A stretch of DNA of 64,000 bases from Poteriospumella lacustris (Eukaryota; Sar; Chrysophyceae; Chromulinales; Dinobryaceae). Shown here piece by piece: positions 54,180 to 64,000 of the stretch. Both the position numbers and the translations under genes were made by a program. The notes under the pieces are model-generated. The model was given only the letters and a program-made list of their open reading frames with translations, was not told where the DNA came from and searched no databases. The stretch spans positions 14,730 through 78,729 of the forward strand of contig SMOI01000128.1 in NCBI GenBank assembly GCA_008000375.1, in the 5' to 3' direction. Each line of letters begins with the position of its first letter. Positions within the stretch are counted from its first letter, which is position 1.

Positions 54180-55196
54180 ATGCACATTGCCAGTAATACT
54201 GCGTTGGAAAATGCCATCGTTGGTGGCCTAATCGTCGGCACGTCAAGTGCAGCATTTATGTATCTGAATGGTAGAATTACAGGTCTGTCCGGTATTGCAA
54301 GAGGTATGGTTGGACCGGATGGAGAGGATTGGCAATACACGTACAGCTTCGGCTTGTTTTCTTCCGGCGTTTTGGTGAAGTATTTGTTTCCTCAATTGAT
54401 CACAGCTAGCTCAACAGTTCCGCAGTCTATTCCAGTCATTGTGACTGCCGGTTTGTTGGTTGGATATGGAACTCGATTGGGATCGGGGTGCACATCAGGC
54501 CATGGTCTGTGTGGCCTCTCTCGGTTTTCGCCACGCTCTTTGGCTGCCGTCCTGACGTTCATGGCTTCCGGTGCTGTCACGGCCACCATCGCACATCAAC
54601 CTGACGTATCCGCGCTGCTGACAACCCCGACACCGTACGTGGTTGATAGCTTCTTGAAGGCGCTCATCCCTACAGCTGCTGTTCTTGGTCTGTCCGCTGT
54701 CTACAACAACACGGCCGGTAAAGTGAAGGGCAAGAACACCCGCAGCTGTTTGTACACGCATGCGTCCGCTTTGGGCTGCTCTCTTCTGTTTGGTTTGGGT
54801 CTAATTGTTGGACAAATGGTAGATACCAAGCGCGTGGTTGGATTCTTGGACTTCTTGAACCCTGTCAATGGATGGGACCCATCGCTGGCCGGTGTCATGG
54901 GCGGCGGAGTCCTTGTCACGGCGTTGACCTTTCCCTACCTGAAGCATGCAGAGGTCAATACTGCTGTCTGCAAACGCCCTCTGAAGTCTCTCATTAATCT
55001 CGGTCCTCAAGGCCCGAACATCAACATTGACACGAAGCTCATCGTCGGAGCGTCGCTGTTCGGCGTCGGATGGGGTTTGTTGGGTATCTGCCCCGGTCCT
55101 GGCCTCGTGAGTCTTGGTCTGGGATCGGCCGCTGCCAGTTTGTTTGTGCCTAGCATGTTGTTGGGCATGATGATTCGTTCTGATTATTTGTGGTGA
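54180..55196 (+). CDS. YeeE/YedE (TsuA-like) sulfur transporter
   Basis: Single exon, 338 aa. This membrane family takes up thiosulfate or related sulfur compounds in bacteria; TsuA is the studied member. About nine hydrophobic segments are visible. Two signature loops with the cysteines that relay thiosulfate are present: GSGCTSGHGLCGLSRFSPRS (about residue 105) and GICPGPGLVSLG (about 305). The third, N-terminal Cys of TsuA is not seen in the first segment (GGLIVGTSSAAFMYLNG). The family also occurs in fungi and heterokonts, so an old transfer from bacteria is likely. There is no intron. The first in-frame ATG is 54180; the open frame before it starts with TTG. The membrane in which it acts (plasma or mitochondrial) cannot be told. 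Confidence 0.88.
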   Translation: MHIASNTALENAIVGGLIVGTSSAAFMYLNGRITGLSGIARGMVGPDGEDWQYTYSFGLFSSGVLVKYLFPQLITASSTVPQSIPVIVTAGLLVGYGTRLGSGCTSGHGLCGLSRFSPRSLAAVLTFMASGAVTATIAHQPDVSALLTTPTPYVVDSFLKALIPTAAVLGLSAVYNNTAGKVKGKNTRSCLYTHASALGCSLLFGLGLIVGQMVDTKRVVGFLDFLNPVNGWDPSLAGVMGGGVLVTALTFPYLKHAEVNTAVCKRPLKSLINLGPQGPNINIDTKLIVGASLFGVGWGLLGICPGPGLVSLGLGSAAASLFVPSMLLGMMIRSDYLW

Positions 55197-55366
55197 GCTC
55201 GCCGTTGACAGAATCGATGATGATGACTATGCGTGGTGGCCTGTTCGAATCTCCGCCGTTGAAAACAGCAGTTTTGTAAAAATATCTTCTTTTGTAATTT
55301 TCATCTCTATCTCTTTACACAGTCGCGATCTAAATGTACAATATTGTCAAATGAGGGATCAGTCCG

Positions 55367-55905
55367 TCATATGTAGATAAATCCTCGCTTTTGTTTGAAC
55401 GGAACAGTGGTTGAATTGCTACTGTCAGCCGAGTCCGACGTGGCATCGACGTTGGTCGATGGGGCCGTTAGCACTGACGCAGTATCCGATGAGCTCGTGC
55501 TTTGCTTCGATTGACAAAAGTCTTTATTAACTGCGAGCACTTTCCTGCAGACACGGTCGTTGGTCGCACCAAGATCCAGAATACGGGACAGGTCCTTCTT
55601 GATGGTGTCGATGTTGTAACAAAACTTGGTGTGGTCCACATCCAGCGACTCGACAGCGCAGTACTTGGAGAGCGCTTCGCTCAGTTTCAACTTTGAGTTA
55701 TTCTTCGCCACACTTCGAACGGCATTGAGGACGTTCTCACAGACTAAGGATCACGAATCAGACACTTGATGGTCCAGAAGAGTCTTGCATGGAACAACTT
55801 ACTTGGGCAAAATTGAGCGGCAGATTCCTTGTTGGCTCTTACCATTAAGAAAACCATGGACATTAATAGAAGAATCCAACATATGCTACGACCAGAAAGC
55901 ATCAT
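55367..55905 (-). CDS. Small MANF/ARMET-like saposin-fold protein
   Basis: Exons complement(55367..55743, 55803..55905), 159 aa. A signal peptide (MMLSGRSICWILLLMSMVFLMVRA) is followed by six cysteines in the MANF N-domain pattern: FCPIC, then KYC, then KFC, then RVC and DFC, with GATNDRVC close to the family's GATDDAA. MANF/CDNF proteins are ER-resident factors of the unfolded-protein response. The C-terminal SAP-like domain with its own CxxC is missing, and a Ser/Thr/Asp-rich tail (SKQSTSSSDTAS and on) ends in KRGFIYI, with no KDEL-type signal. It could therefore also be a general saposin-like secreted protein. The intron is 59 bp with phase closing as CPI. Two ATGs in tandem make the exact start 55905 or 55902. 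Confidence 0.7.
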
Positions 55906-56600
55906 CCCTGTTACAAAAATATGAGAAGGCACACACACCGTCGATTCCACTCAGCAATAAGAAAGAGAATCACGTCGTCAGGAAGTAATCGGTCAAGATT
56001 GTGCTCGAAAGTCGTGCAAGATAACAACAAATCGCTCGGATTCCCCAAGTTAACAAATGAATTCGGGTTGTAATACGACAGCAGGGCCTTGTTACTGGTT
56101 ACGTTTGGTTTGGTTCCGCTGCCCCATGCTCTGCTGTCGTTCGAGAAGGACGCAGCGCACGAATGACGAAAACTGTAACGCCTTTTGTTGAAAGGCGTAC
56201 AGTCACAGCCACACAGTAACAGCCGTAATCTCTAACAGTCGGTGTTCATGCAGCCGACAAGCAACGCCCAAACGAGCTACTATTTTTGCTGGCCGGTATT
56301 GTCCTAAATCGTTACATGGGAAAGCATCGTCGATGGTTTATACGCACTTCCACGTCTTCTCGTGAGCATGTGGGAGATGCATCACCATGGCGCCACGTGT
56401 TTTGCAGCAACCTGTATGTGTGTACATTGTTCGCATACGATGTGATGCAGGAAATTGCTCGCTGATGCTCCCATTATACAAGTTAACAGGCTCTAAAGCT
56501 ATATTGCATGGACGGAAGTACACCATCGACATCAACAATGTATATATGTACAAGATTGAATAAACAGTAAAAACAACTGACGGCGGAGCTGTTGCTGCGA
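55906..56600. other. Intergenic gap between two - genes, with hairpin
   Basis: This 695-bp gap should hold the MANF-like promoter and the DENN gene 3' UTR. A 12-pair hairpin lies at 56173-56202. The short open frames show nothing recognisable. Confidence 0.35.
56173..56202. repeat. Hairpin with 12-pair stem
   Basis: CTGTAACGCCTTT (56173-56185) pairs with AAAGGCGTACAG (56191-56202) around TGTTG, with one bulged A. It might be part of a UTR structure or a small RNA; there is no further support. Confidence 0.6.
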
Positions 56601-59600
56601 TCATTTCGGGGGAAACGTCTCACGAACGCTCGTGTCAGTCAACAGCACCGCAATGGGTAGTCCTCGCAAGCGGAACGCAACGACCAGATTCCAAAAGACC
56701 ACCGCACGTTGGTGAGATGACGAACGGAATTGTTGGGATAAGAGTTCCGTCACACCGTGCTCAAAGATGATGTTCAGCACCTCCTTGTGCAAGGTCCATG
56801 GGCTTAGGAACTCACACCACAACGCCGATCCTGCACCATCACTGCCTTCCCAATCCTGAGCCGTTGAACGGACAGCAAAGCGAGGGATGAAATCCGTACG
56901 ACAATAGACGCATCGACAGGTGTATCGATTGGCGTAATCACGACTGTTGCCCATCGACGATCCGAACGCAGCGGACGTGGCGGCGGAACCACTCGTCGAC
57001 GAGCTCGCCGATGAAGCAGTCGTACCCAGCGTCACACTCTCTTGCACGGCCGCTGACCAGCCTTGATATATCTCGGCGATGGTCAATGGTCGTGGACAAG
57101 GACACGACATGTTCGGACACTTCGTGCCGTGCTCGGAGGTGAAGTCAATGTGCAGACCTGGGTACTGCTGGCAGAGAAGCGTCTCGCCCCATCTCACCTG
57201 ACGATGCAGCTTCGGCGACGTGGCATAGACGTTCCGTGGACTCAGCAGAGGCTCAGCATCGGTTACTTCCCATCGCAAATGTGGGATGTACCCTTCAAAC
57301 GCAGACCCGGTCAAAGGAGGTCGTGTCGCACCGGCAGTTGACGAAGTTGACGCGGCTGCCGCTGAAGCAGATGGAGACGAGACCGACGACAGATTCACGG
57401 AGGTGGCGATGGTACCGGTGGGCAACGGATTGGGTCGCGCCGAAGGAGCCGGCGTTGGAGACATCATGCCGTGGGCACTGTGGCTACCACCTGCAGATGC
57501 TGCGGCTCGCGTTGGTGTCGCAGCTCCTCCTTTGCCACCGACACCGGCACTGCCTGTCGCGGTTGTCGATGGTGGATTATGCCCTGAGCTGTGGCCCATT
57601 CCAAACAGCTTCGAGAGCATGTCTTCAGAGCGTGCCACAACACCACTCGGACCCGTCGAGCCAAATACCGTCGACCGCAAGACAACCGTTGTATCGAGTC
57701 GTTGCAGCGTGTTCCAGTTCTGGAATGTCCAAACCTCTGCGGGGGTCAGCGGAAAGGGTCGATCGACGACCATCCGACTCTGACCGTTAGGTGGCACTGG
57801 AGATGGTAAAGATTCCACCTTCGCCGCTCGTCCTGGGGTCGTCGGAGCACTTGGTGTCGCGGACGTGACCACCGTTGGCTTACTGCTGACGACACCAGTG
57901 CCACTGTTGCGTCGAACCGTTGGAGGGCGACTGGTGTTGTCGGGATGCGCAAGAGACAACACCGGTGTTTTCATTTGATCAAGCGCTGGAGAGGACAACG
58001 ACGGCGTCTTCGAGCTGAACTGTGACCCGGGATCACTGCGGCAGCTGATGGAGGTGTCACTGCGCACTTCTCGTGTCAGTGGTTTCGATTGTGACCCATC
58101 GCCACCGTTGCTACTGTCACCATTGGCGGAAGGCGCATCAGTGCTGCTTGTCCCGTCGGTGCCCGATGGCAACGATGACGTCGGAAGAGTCCAAGAGCGT
58201 AGCCGTTTCTCCATGTTGATGGACCGCACCAAGGCCATGCGAATCTGATGGTCCGGAATGAAATCGAGCTCGTCCATGAAGACAATCAAGTCCATCAAGC
58301 TACACGATAAACGCATCAACCACAACGTGTTGTGAATAAGAATCAGCAGCAGACACACCGTGCAAATGACTTACTTCCATGGCCGCCCAAGGTCTGCACA
58401 CGCCTCTGCGAGCAATCTACGCATCACATACACACGCACAAGGACCCCATGTGAGCAAACACGTGCAATGATGACCAAAGGGGGAGGGGGGAGTAGAGTG
58501 CATAGGAACACACCTGTACGTGATTTCATCGGGGAGATGTCCGCCACGCGTCAAGCTGCTCAAAATCTCGAGCGACACCAATAGGCCGATGACCGCCGAT
58601 TCCTTGACACGATGCTTCTCCAGATCCATCGCCGATGGCGCGGTTGGAGTGGCTTTCCCACTCTTCTCGGATCCTTTTCCATCCGTCGTGTTGGCCTTTG
58701 CACCGTTCGCATCCGTCGGCATCGACAGGAAATCTTCACTTTTCCGACGGTGCCGTGTCTCACCGGCACTGCCCACACTGCTGCCGTGGTGGGGCCCACC
58801 GGCCATGGTATTGGACCGCATTTCTTCACGAAGAACTTCCAACGCCGACAACGCGGGTGTTTGCTGCCGTTGAATCATCTGCAAAACGTGCTCGACGGAA
58901 TGGGACAAGAGCAGCGACGTGATCACCAGATAACTGCTGTACACACAGCTGGCGCCGGTCAAATGCTCCATGTGATTCGCCGCCGTCGTCCATTTCCGTT
59001 TGAGGCGGATGCGACACAGCATACTCAAGACTTGATCCTTTGGGGCGGGGAACTTGGCGGCCAGATTTCGCGGTGGAATGAACCATTTGGATTGCAACGT
59101 GGGGAACGGCGGTCCGTTCGGGAAAATCTGCTCGGGGTCGGTCAGATCCGCACGAAAGGGTGTCGGCGGCACGTACGTCTTGATGTGTTTGTCCTTTTCG
59201 TACGTGAGAAAGGGCGTGTCAAAGTTCTTGGAGCGAAACGTGTAGCGATTCAATTTCGCTTCGATCGACTCGTCGAAGAAAATGACGTCTACATCAACGA
59301 GTGTGTGGGGGGGGCGGGACATCAGAAACCGTTGGTGCTCAGTGCAACAGAAGCATCCCACCAGCAGAACATACCTCGATCCAACTTGTTCAGAGCGATG
59401 CGATCGTCTAGGAAATTGGAAAACGCTTGTAGATCCTTCAGTGTATCGAGCAATGGTCGCCATTCACTCGGTTGTTCTATGCCACACACACGGCAGGTGA
59501 ACACACCACACGCGTTAGAAAACACAGTCCCGCATCGCATTATCAATGATGGTTAATGACATGGGGCCACCGTACCTCGAATGAAATCATCAAAACGGAA

Positions 59601-61025
59601 ACGCTCCTGCACGGCATGCATGCCGGGCGATACGTCGACGCTGTTCGTGTAGATGAGAAATCGTTTGTAATCCTTCAACATGGCCACGAAGAACTTGAGG
59701 AAGCCCTCACGGATCGCCTGATCGTTCACTTTGGATTCACGAATGCTCGCCCGTGGATTGGAAATCTTTGCTGCGGCATTGAGAGCGTTGCCCGCTAGAT
59801 TGCCGTTGGGCAACATGCGCTCGGACGGGGACGACTTCCCCGCACGCGGACGGCCCGACGCCGATCGCCAGAAGGTGTCCATGGGGTTGTTGGTCACATC
59901 GGTTAATGCATCGTCAAAGAGAGACAGGCGCTCTACTTTCCATAACTGATTGGTGTAAGCCAAATCGCCTGTTTTCGTCAGCCACGAAACGTTCTGAATG
60001 ATCGCGTTGATCAGTTTGCGGTACCGTCCCTCGGGGAACTTTGGCGGTGGACCCAACTCGCCACAATCGACTTTGTTGTCGTCCAGAAAAACCTTCACGA
60101 TCTCAGGTGATACCAGATACGCATTCTGTTGGTACACATCGGAATGAACTCCGAAGATGCAGGGCACTGGAGCGCTCAGAATACCAATGAGCTTGCTGGG
60201 TAAAATGGGCACATAGGAATGAGCCCATCGAAAAGGATACAGCAGCGACGTCATCGCCTCGCAACAAAGCGTCAGCAAACTATACTGTGATGAAATGAAC
60301 ACAATGGGTCGCTCCACAAACATCAACCCGAACAACGTCACGATGTTTACCGCCGATAAACACTCAAAGAGCGGAAAGAGGGGAAAGCCACTCCACGCAT
60401 TGGGCTCATTGAGCGGTGGACATTGAAACTGAATGGCCTCGTCATCAAGAAAATACGTGATGTCCACTTTTCCAGAAGTTGGCGCCGGGACATCGTCGAT
60501 GAAGTTGCAAATGTACCGTTCCAAAGGCACGAAACTCGGCGACATCGAGACCTGGTACAAATTCGTGAGGAACTTTTTGAAGGCGCTGAGGAATGGCCAT
60601 TGACTTAGGAGACATATTCCTTTTTGTACGAATAATTTGGGATATTCGGAGGTGCTGAGCCCAAAGGCCTCCAATGCATTGCGTTGGACCGCGTTGATTT
60701 CTTCGTAGAAGGTCAGCACGCTACCAATCAAACGGGATCCATCCTGAGACGTGTGAATAAAGGAATGGAACTGAGGCGGAAGAGGGACATCTTTGATGGA
60801 TAGGCCGAGTGGGAAACAGAGATATTGCAGACCGCTGGGAACTCGGTCAAGATTCTCGTGAGTTGGGTATTGGTCGAGGAGGGCAGCATCGAGCGACAGC
60901 GAGAAGAGCGAGGGAGGATTTTCATTGGCTTCCTCGGTAGAATTCTCGTCTTCTATCTCAATGGTGTTGTCCCATCCAATGACAACGAACATCTCCGCGA
61001 CATTTTGACCAACAGGACGCGCCAT
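56601..61025 (-). CDS. DENN-domain Rab GEF, DENND4-like
   Basis: Exons complement(56601..58299, 58375..58416, 58514..59288, 59375..59476, 59576..61025), 1355 aa. DENN proteins load GTP onto Rab GTPases in membrane traffic. Exon 1 carries the three-part DENN module: uDENN (MARPVGQNVAEMFVVIGWD to LCFPLG), cDENN (SFVPLERYICNFIDDVP, FECLSAVNIVTLFGLMFVERPIVFIS, LLYPFRWAHSYVPILP) and dDENN (IREGFLKFFVAMLKDYKRFL, crossing into exon 2). The middle is long, Ser/Thr/Pro-rich and probably disordered. The tail has Cys pairs (KCPNMSCPCPRP, TCRCVYCRTDF) and FLSPWTLHKEVLNIIFEHG followed by VVFWNLVVAFRLRGLP, as in DENND4. Exon 4 is only 42 nt. All phases close. Confidence 0.87.
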
Positions 61026-61475
61026 CGTTCTATGGACTTCTCGTTGGCAAATGCAAAAAACCTGATCACCGGATGACCGTTCGTGTTGTCCACGAATCCT
61101 TCCTGCAGTCACAACACAGATAAAATCAAACCCTGTCCAAGACGATCGTCAGTGAAATGATGTGATGTTGCAATCGACGATGATATTGAAAAAGTGGAAT
61201 AGCCACAGCAGCAGACGGTTCCTCGCTTCGCAGCAGGCGAAGTCACCGTTGATCGGACCGAAAACAGACCTATTGTAGACGGTGTTATCGATGTTTGACA
61301 GCTACTTTGACGCTGTTCTCTTCTTCGATTGACTCGTCGCTGCATGGTCGTCGATCATTTTTGAGTTCTCGTTGATTCTTGGGCTCCTCGTGACAAACAG
61401 ATTCTTGTGGATGCACTTGGATCGTATGAAACGTGATACTTGACTCGCCAGGGAGTTGGGGCATGTCATGAAGAG
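61026..61475. other. Divergent promoter region with short upstream ORFs
   Basis: This 450-bp gap lies between the DENN start (-) and the start of the last gene (+). Just before the latter are two tiny upstream frames: ATG at 61411 with 10 codons (MHLDRMKRDT) and ATG-TCA-TGA at 61463-61471. Confidence 0.4.
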
Positions 61476-63848
61476 ATGTACTGCAAGATGTTGATGATCG
61501 TATTCGTGGTCAGCTGTTTGGAAGTGCTCACCACCGCCCTGCATAAATCATGCCATCGACACGCTGGGTTGCATGATTTGAAGGGGAAAGTGAATCTTAT
61601 GAAAAAATGGTCTTCCTACCAAACGAACATGGGTGCATTTCCGGAGATGGAGATGCTTCTCGCCACGGCCAATGTCAAAGTCATAAAAACTCGAGAGGAG
61701 AAACCAGTTGATGAAGCAACGCCTGACACTGCGGATCTTCAGCGTCAAGCACGAAAAGCTGAAAAAGAAAAGCTGCAGAAAAATGTCGAAGATAGCACGC
61801 AAATGTCTTCATCAGCCGCCATACAGACCATCAAAAGCATGATTCATCTCGCGACTGATGGACGCGAACAATTTGACGTTGTTCTGAATAGTCGCGACAC
61901 ATATTCTTCCCAACAACGTCTTTTCGCTGATATTGAAGATGCGAAAAGTAGAGTTTCGTACGTGGACAAGCATGGACAGCGGTACAAGGTGCCGATCTCG
62001 TCAAAGCCACTTTGGTACGTTGCGGTGGTTGACAATGCGCTGCCCATCCACACACCAGGCTGTACTTATTTTGTCTTATACTTCTCTGATAATCTTAGGT
62101 TTGCAGTGGCAGTGCGTGGTGGCAAAGAGAAAAAAGCCGTGGAGGCCTTTCAGCAGATCATTCAAGACGTGAACCACCCGTTGAACGCCTACATCGTCGA
62201 TTCCTTTGTACACGTACGTCCAGGTGTCGCAATCACGAGTACGAAGCAGAAAAAGAAAGAAAAAGTTCCCGTAGATATCCCACGCCCATCGTCGTCAGTG
62301 TTATCGGGTGGGAAGTATGGTTACGCCCCGAAAGAGACGAATCAGCACTTCAAGTTGATCACACTGCCCACGACGAAAAGTTTGATCTATGTGAAAGCCG
62401 CCATGAATCCGGTGATTCGCGATATGATTCTACAAGAGGTCCCCTACGTTCTTCATTTTGCGTCGGATGATGACGGCGTGATCTACCCGGTCGTGGAGAA
62501 GCTGATACAGCCGCTTCTCGCCGATCGCGACGCGCTCTTTCCTGAGGAGCAACAACTCGCCCAATGGATAGCCGTTGGATCGTATGTACAATTGAAACCG
62601 CGACAAGGCCGAGATGCCATGGAACATTTAGGCTACGGGTATGTCATTGGCACACAAGATGGCTACCTACACGTCGCGGTGAAGTGCGCGCGTCGCGATT
62701 GGGAAGATACCTACGACATCCGTGACGTGTCGCCAATGGACAACGTCGACGATTCGTTCCGTGAGCAAGACGAGGTAAGAAATCGCTCGCAATCGCATTG
62801 AATATACGCGACGTTGGCGTAGACTCATTTTTCCTTCATTTTCTCCGTGGGGGTTTTCGCGCTCATCGTGTGTCTGTTGTCGTGTGTGACGCAGCGCTCG
62901 CGCATCAAACAAATGCTCGAGACGCTGATGGAAGAAGAACCCAGAAGCCGTATTTTACGTGACTTTAAACGACGCGGTATCTTGGATGATTTTCTGTATC
63001 CCGAACGCCGGGCGATGCGAGAAAAGCTGGCCAGCCAGCAGCGTCCCACCGGAGCGTCACCACGAGCGTCGAGTTCGACATCGAAGCCGACCAACAGCAA
63101 GCCATTGTCGCTCACGGAAGCACAAGTGGTTGCGGCCTTCGGTGGCATCGATCGTATGGAAGAAGAATCACAGTCTATTGAGCGTTTGAACAATCAATTT
63201 GAACGAGCTAGTCGTCGCAAGCGGGTGACGGTCGACTCACAACCGCCGATGTTATCCGTGTCGATCGGTGGAGATGACTTCAGGTACAGCCACATTGAAG
63301 ACGCTGCGTCGTTTACTTGTTGTGTGGGGATCTCATTGTACCTTCTTGTGTGTAGCTTTTTGGACGAGCTGTTTCCTTCGTCGCCATCAAATGGGGCGCA
63401 GGGAGCAAAGCCCAAGGGCTCCACGCCGCCTGCTGTGGCACCGGAGAGCCATGACGCGGTCATTGGCGCCGAGGACACCCGCGCGGACGATGAAGATATG
63501 CAGGATTGGCGGCCTGAGCTGCAATCGGAGAACAAGATACCGAAGTCTCCAAGGCCGGGACAGCTGGCTTCTGCCGCCGTCCACGGCAACACACGTGAGG
63601 ATACGTCGAGTCTCAGCGATGAGCTCGACGACTGGTTACGCGAGCTGGAGCGCTCCCCACCAGAGAAAACAACACAAACGTGGGCACATGCATCGGGCGA
63701 ACGAGATGCAAAGGGCAAAGAAGCTACTATCCATGACAGTCGCCCGCGTGTCAGTCTACGACGACGGCAACAGCAACGAGAGCATGAGGAGATCGCCGGC
63801 CAGGCAGCACCGTCACCTGACCATGGCACGGACAACCTGACCTTCTGA
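61476..63848 (+). CDS. Unrecognised 726-aa protein
   Basis: Exons join(61476..62774, 62895..63283, 63356..63848). Not recognised. The first about 20 residues (MYCKMLMIVFVVSCLEVLTTA) look like a signal peptide or anchor. However, the rest looks intracellular, so the true start may be the later MKKWSSYQ (61600) or an exon not seen. Residues about 170-260 form a compact alpha/beta-looking part (KPLWYVAVVDNALP, LRFAVAVRGGKEKKAVEAF), and about 290-430 hold a second one (EVPYVLHFASDDDGVIYPVVEKLIQPLL, YGYVIGTQDGYLHVAVKCARRDWEDTYD). The C-terminal third is charged and low complexity. The second intron (72 bp, in phase) could also be kept and would add a hydrophobic stretch ending in LLVCS; I treat it as intron. 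The function is unknown. Confidence 0.65.
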
Positions 63849-64000
63849 TCTACCGTCATCCTCACGAAACCTCCCTGGTACATTTGTAATATTTGTGCTG
63901 TGCACAGTCGCTCCAACAGTAATTCCGTGCGCATCTTCCACGTAGAAACCGTCCATCGCTGGTTGTTCGCAAAATGCAGGCTGGACACTTGTTGAGGAGG

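Noticed and set aside
62175-62215. Possible extra intron in the last gene
   Set aside because: No good donor and acceptor pair was found, and the frame is open and protein-like throughout.

Overview
The window is nuclear DNA from a unicellular or simple eukaryote, most likely a protist. The evidence is short GT-AG introns in most genes (34 placed here, 39 to 169 bp), the standard genetic code, nuclear genes for a mitochondrial ribosomal protein and other typical eukaryotic proteins, and mostly short gaps between genes on both strands. Tudor-like modules of the type VEANYRHRGKWYPG and a plant/heterokont-style PAP/OAS1-like protein point loosely towards a stramenopile. That placement is a guess and cannot be proved from this stretch.

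Layout, left to right: a Tudor-repeat protein (-, runs off the left edge); a two-RRM, Q-rich RNA-binding protein (+) followed by 3.5 kb of pyrimidine-rich non-coding DNA; an equilibrative nucleoside transporter (+); ALG11 (-); eIF3j (-); an AKTIP/FTS-like UEV protein (+); a secreted FN3-like/kelch/P-domain protein (+); a repeat-rich 2-kb gap with a MITE-like element; a PAP/OAS1-like nucleotidyltransferase that has lost its catalytic aspartates (+); a FadH-type 2,4-dienoyl-CoA reductase (+); RagC/D GTPase (-); a secreted PI-PLC X-domain protein (+); a large F-box protein (+); a double-RGS protein (+); a gap with a 236-bp inverted repeat; a full ABCA-type transporter (-); a coiled-coil protein (-); a SAMHD1-like dNTPase (+); a Bmt2-type rRNA methyltransferase (-); two identical, tail-to-tail copies of mitochondrial bL27 inside a 480-bp inverted repeat; a BAR-SH3 protein (-); a YeeE/YedE (TsuA-like) sulfur transporter (+); a small MANF-like saposin-fold protein (-); a DENN-domain Rab GEF (-); and an unrecognised 726-aa protein (+).

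The genes do not form one pathway. They are housekeeping and signalling genes: translation (eIF3j, bL27m, Bmt2), glycosylation and ER (ALG11, MANF-like), membrane traffic (DENN, BAR-SH3, AKTIP-like), nutrient sensing (RagC/D), transport (ENT, ABCA, TsuA-like) and lipid metabolism (FadH-like, PI-PLC-like). The best candidates for a second look are the homogenised bL27m inverted pair, the catalytically degenerate nucleotidyltransferase, the two foldback or MITE-like elements, the kelch/P-domain architecture and the unrecognised terminal gene. Exon boundaries were placed by hand from splice motifs, reading frame and remembered family conservation; no database or transcript check was possible.
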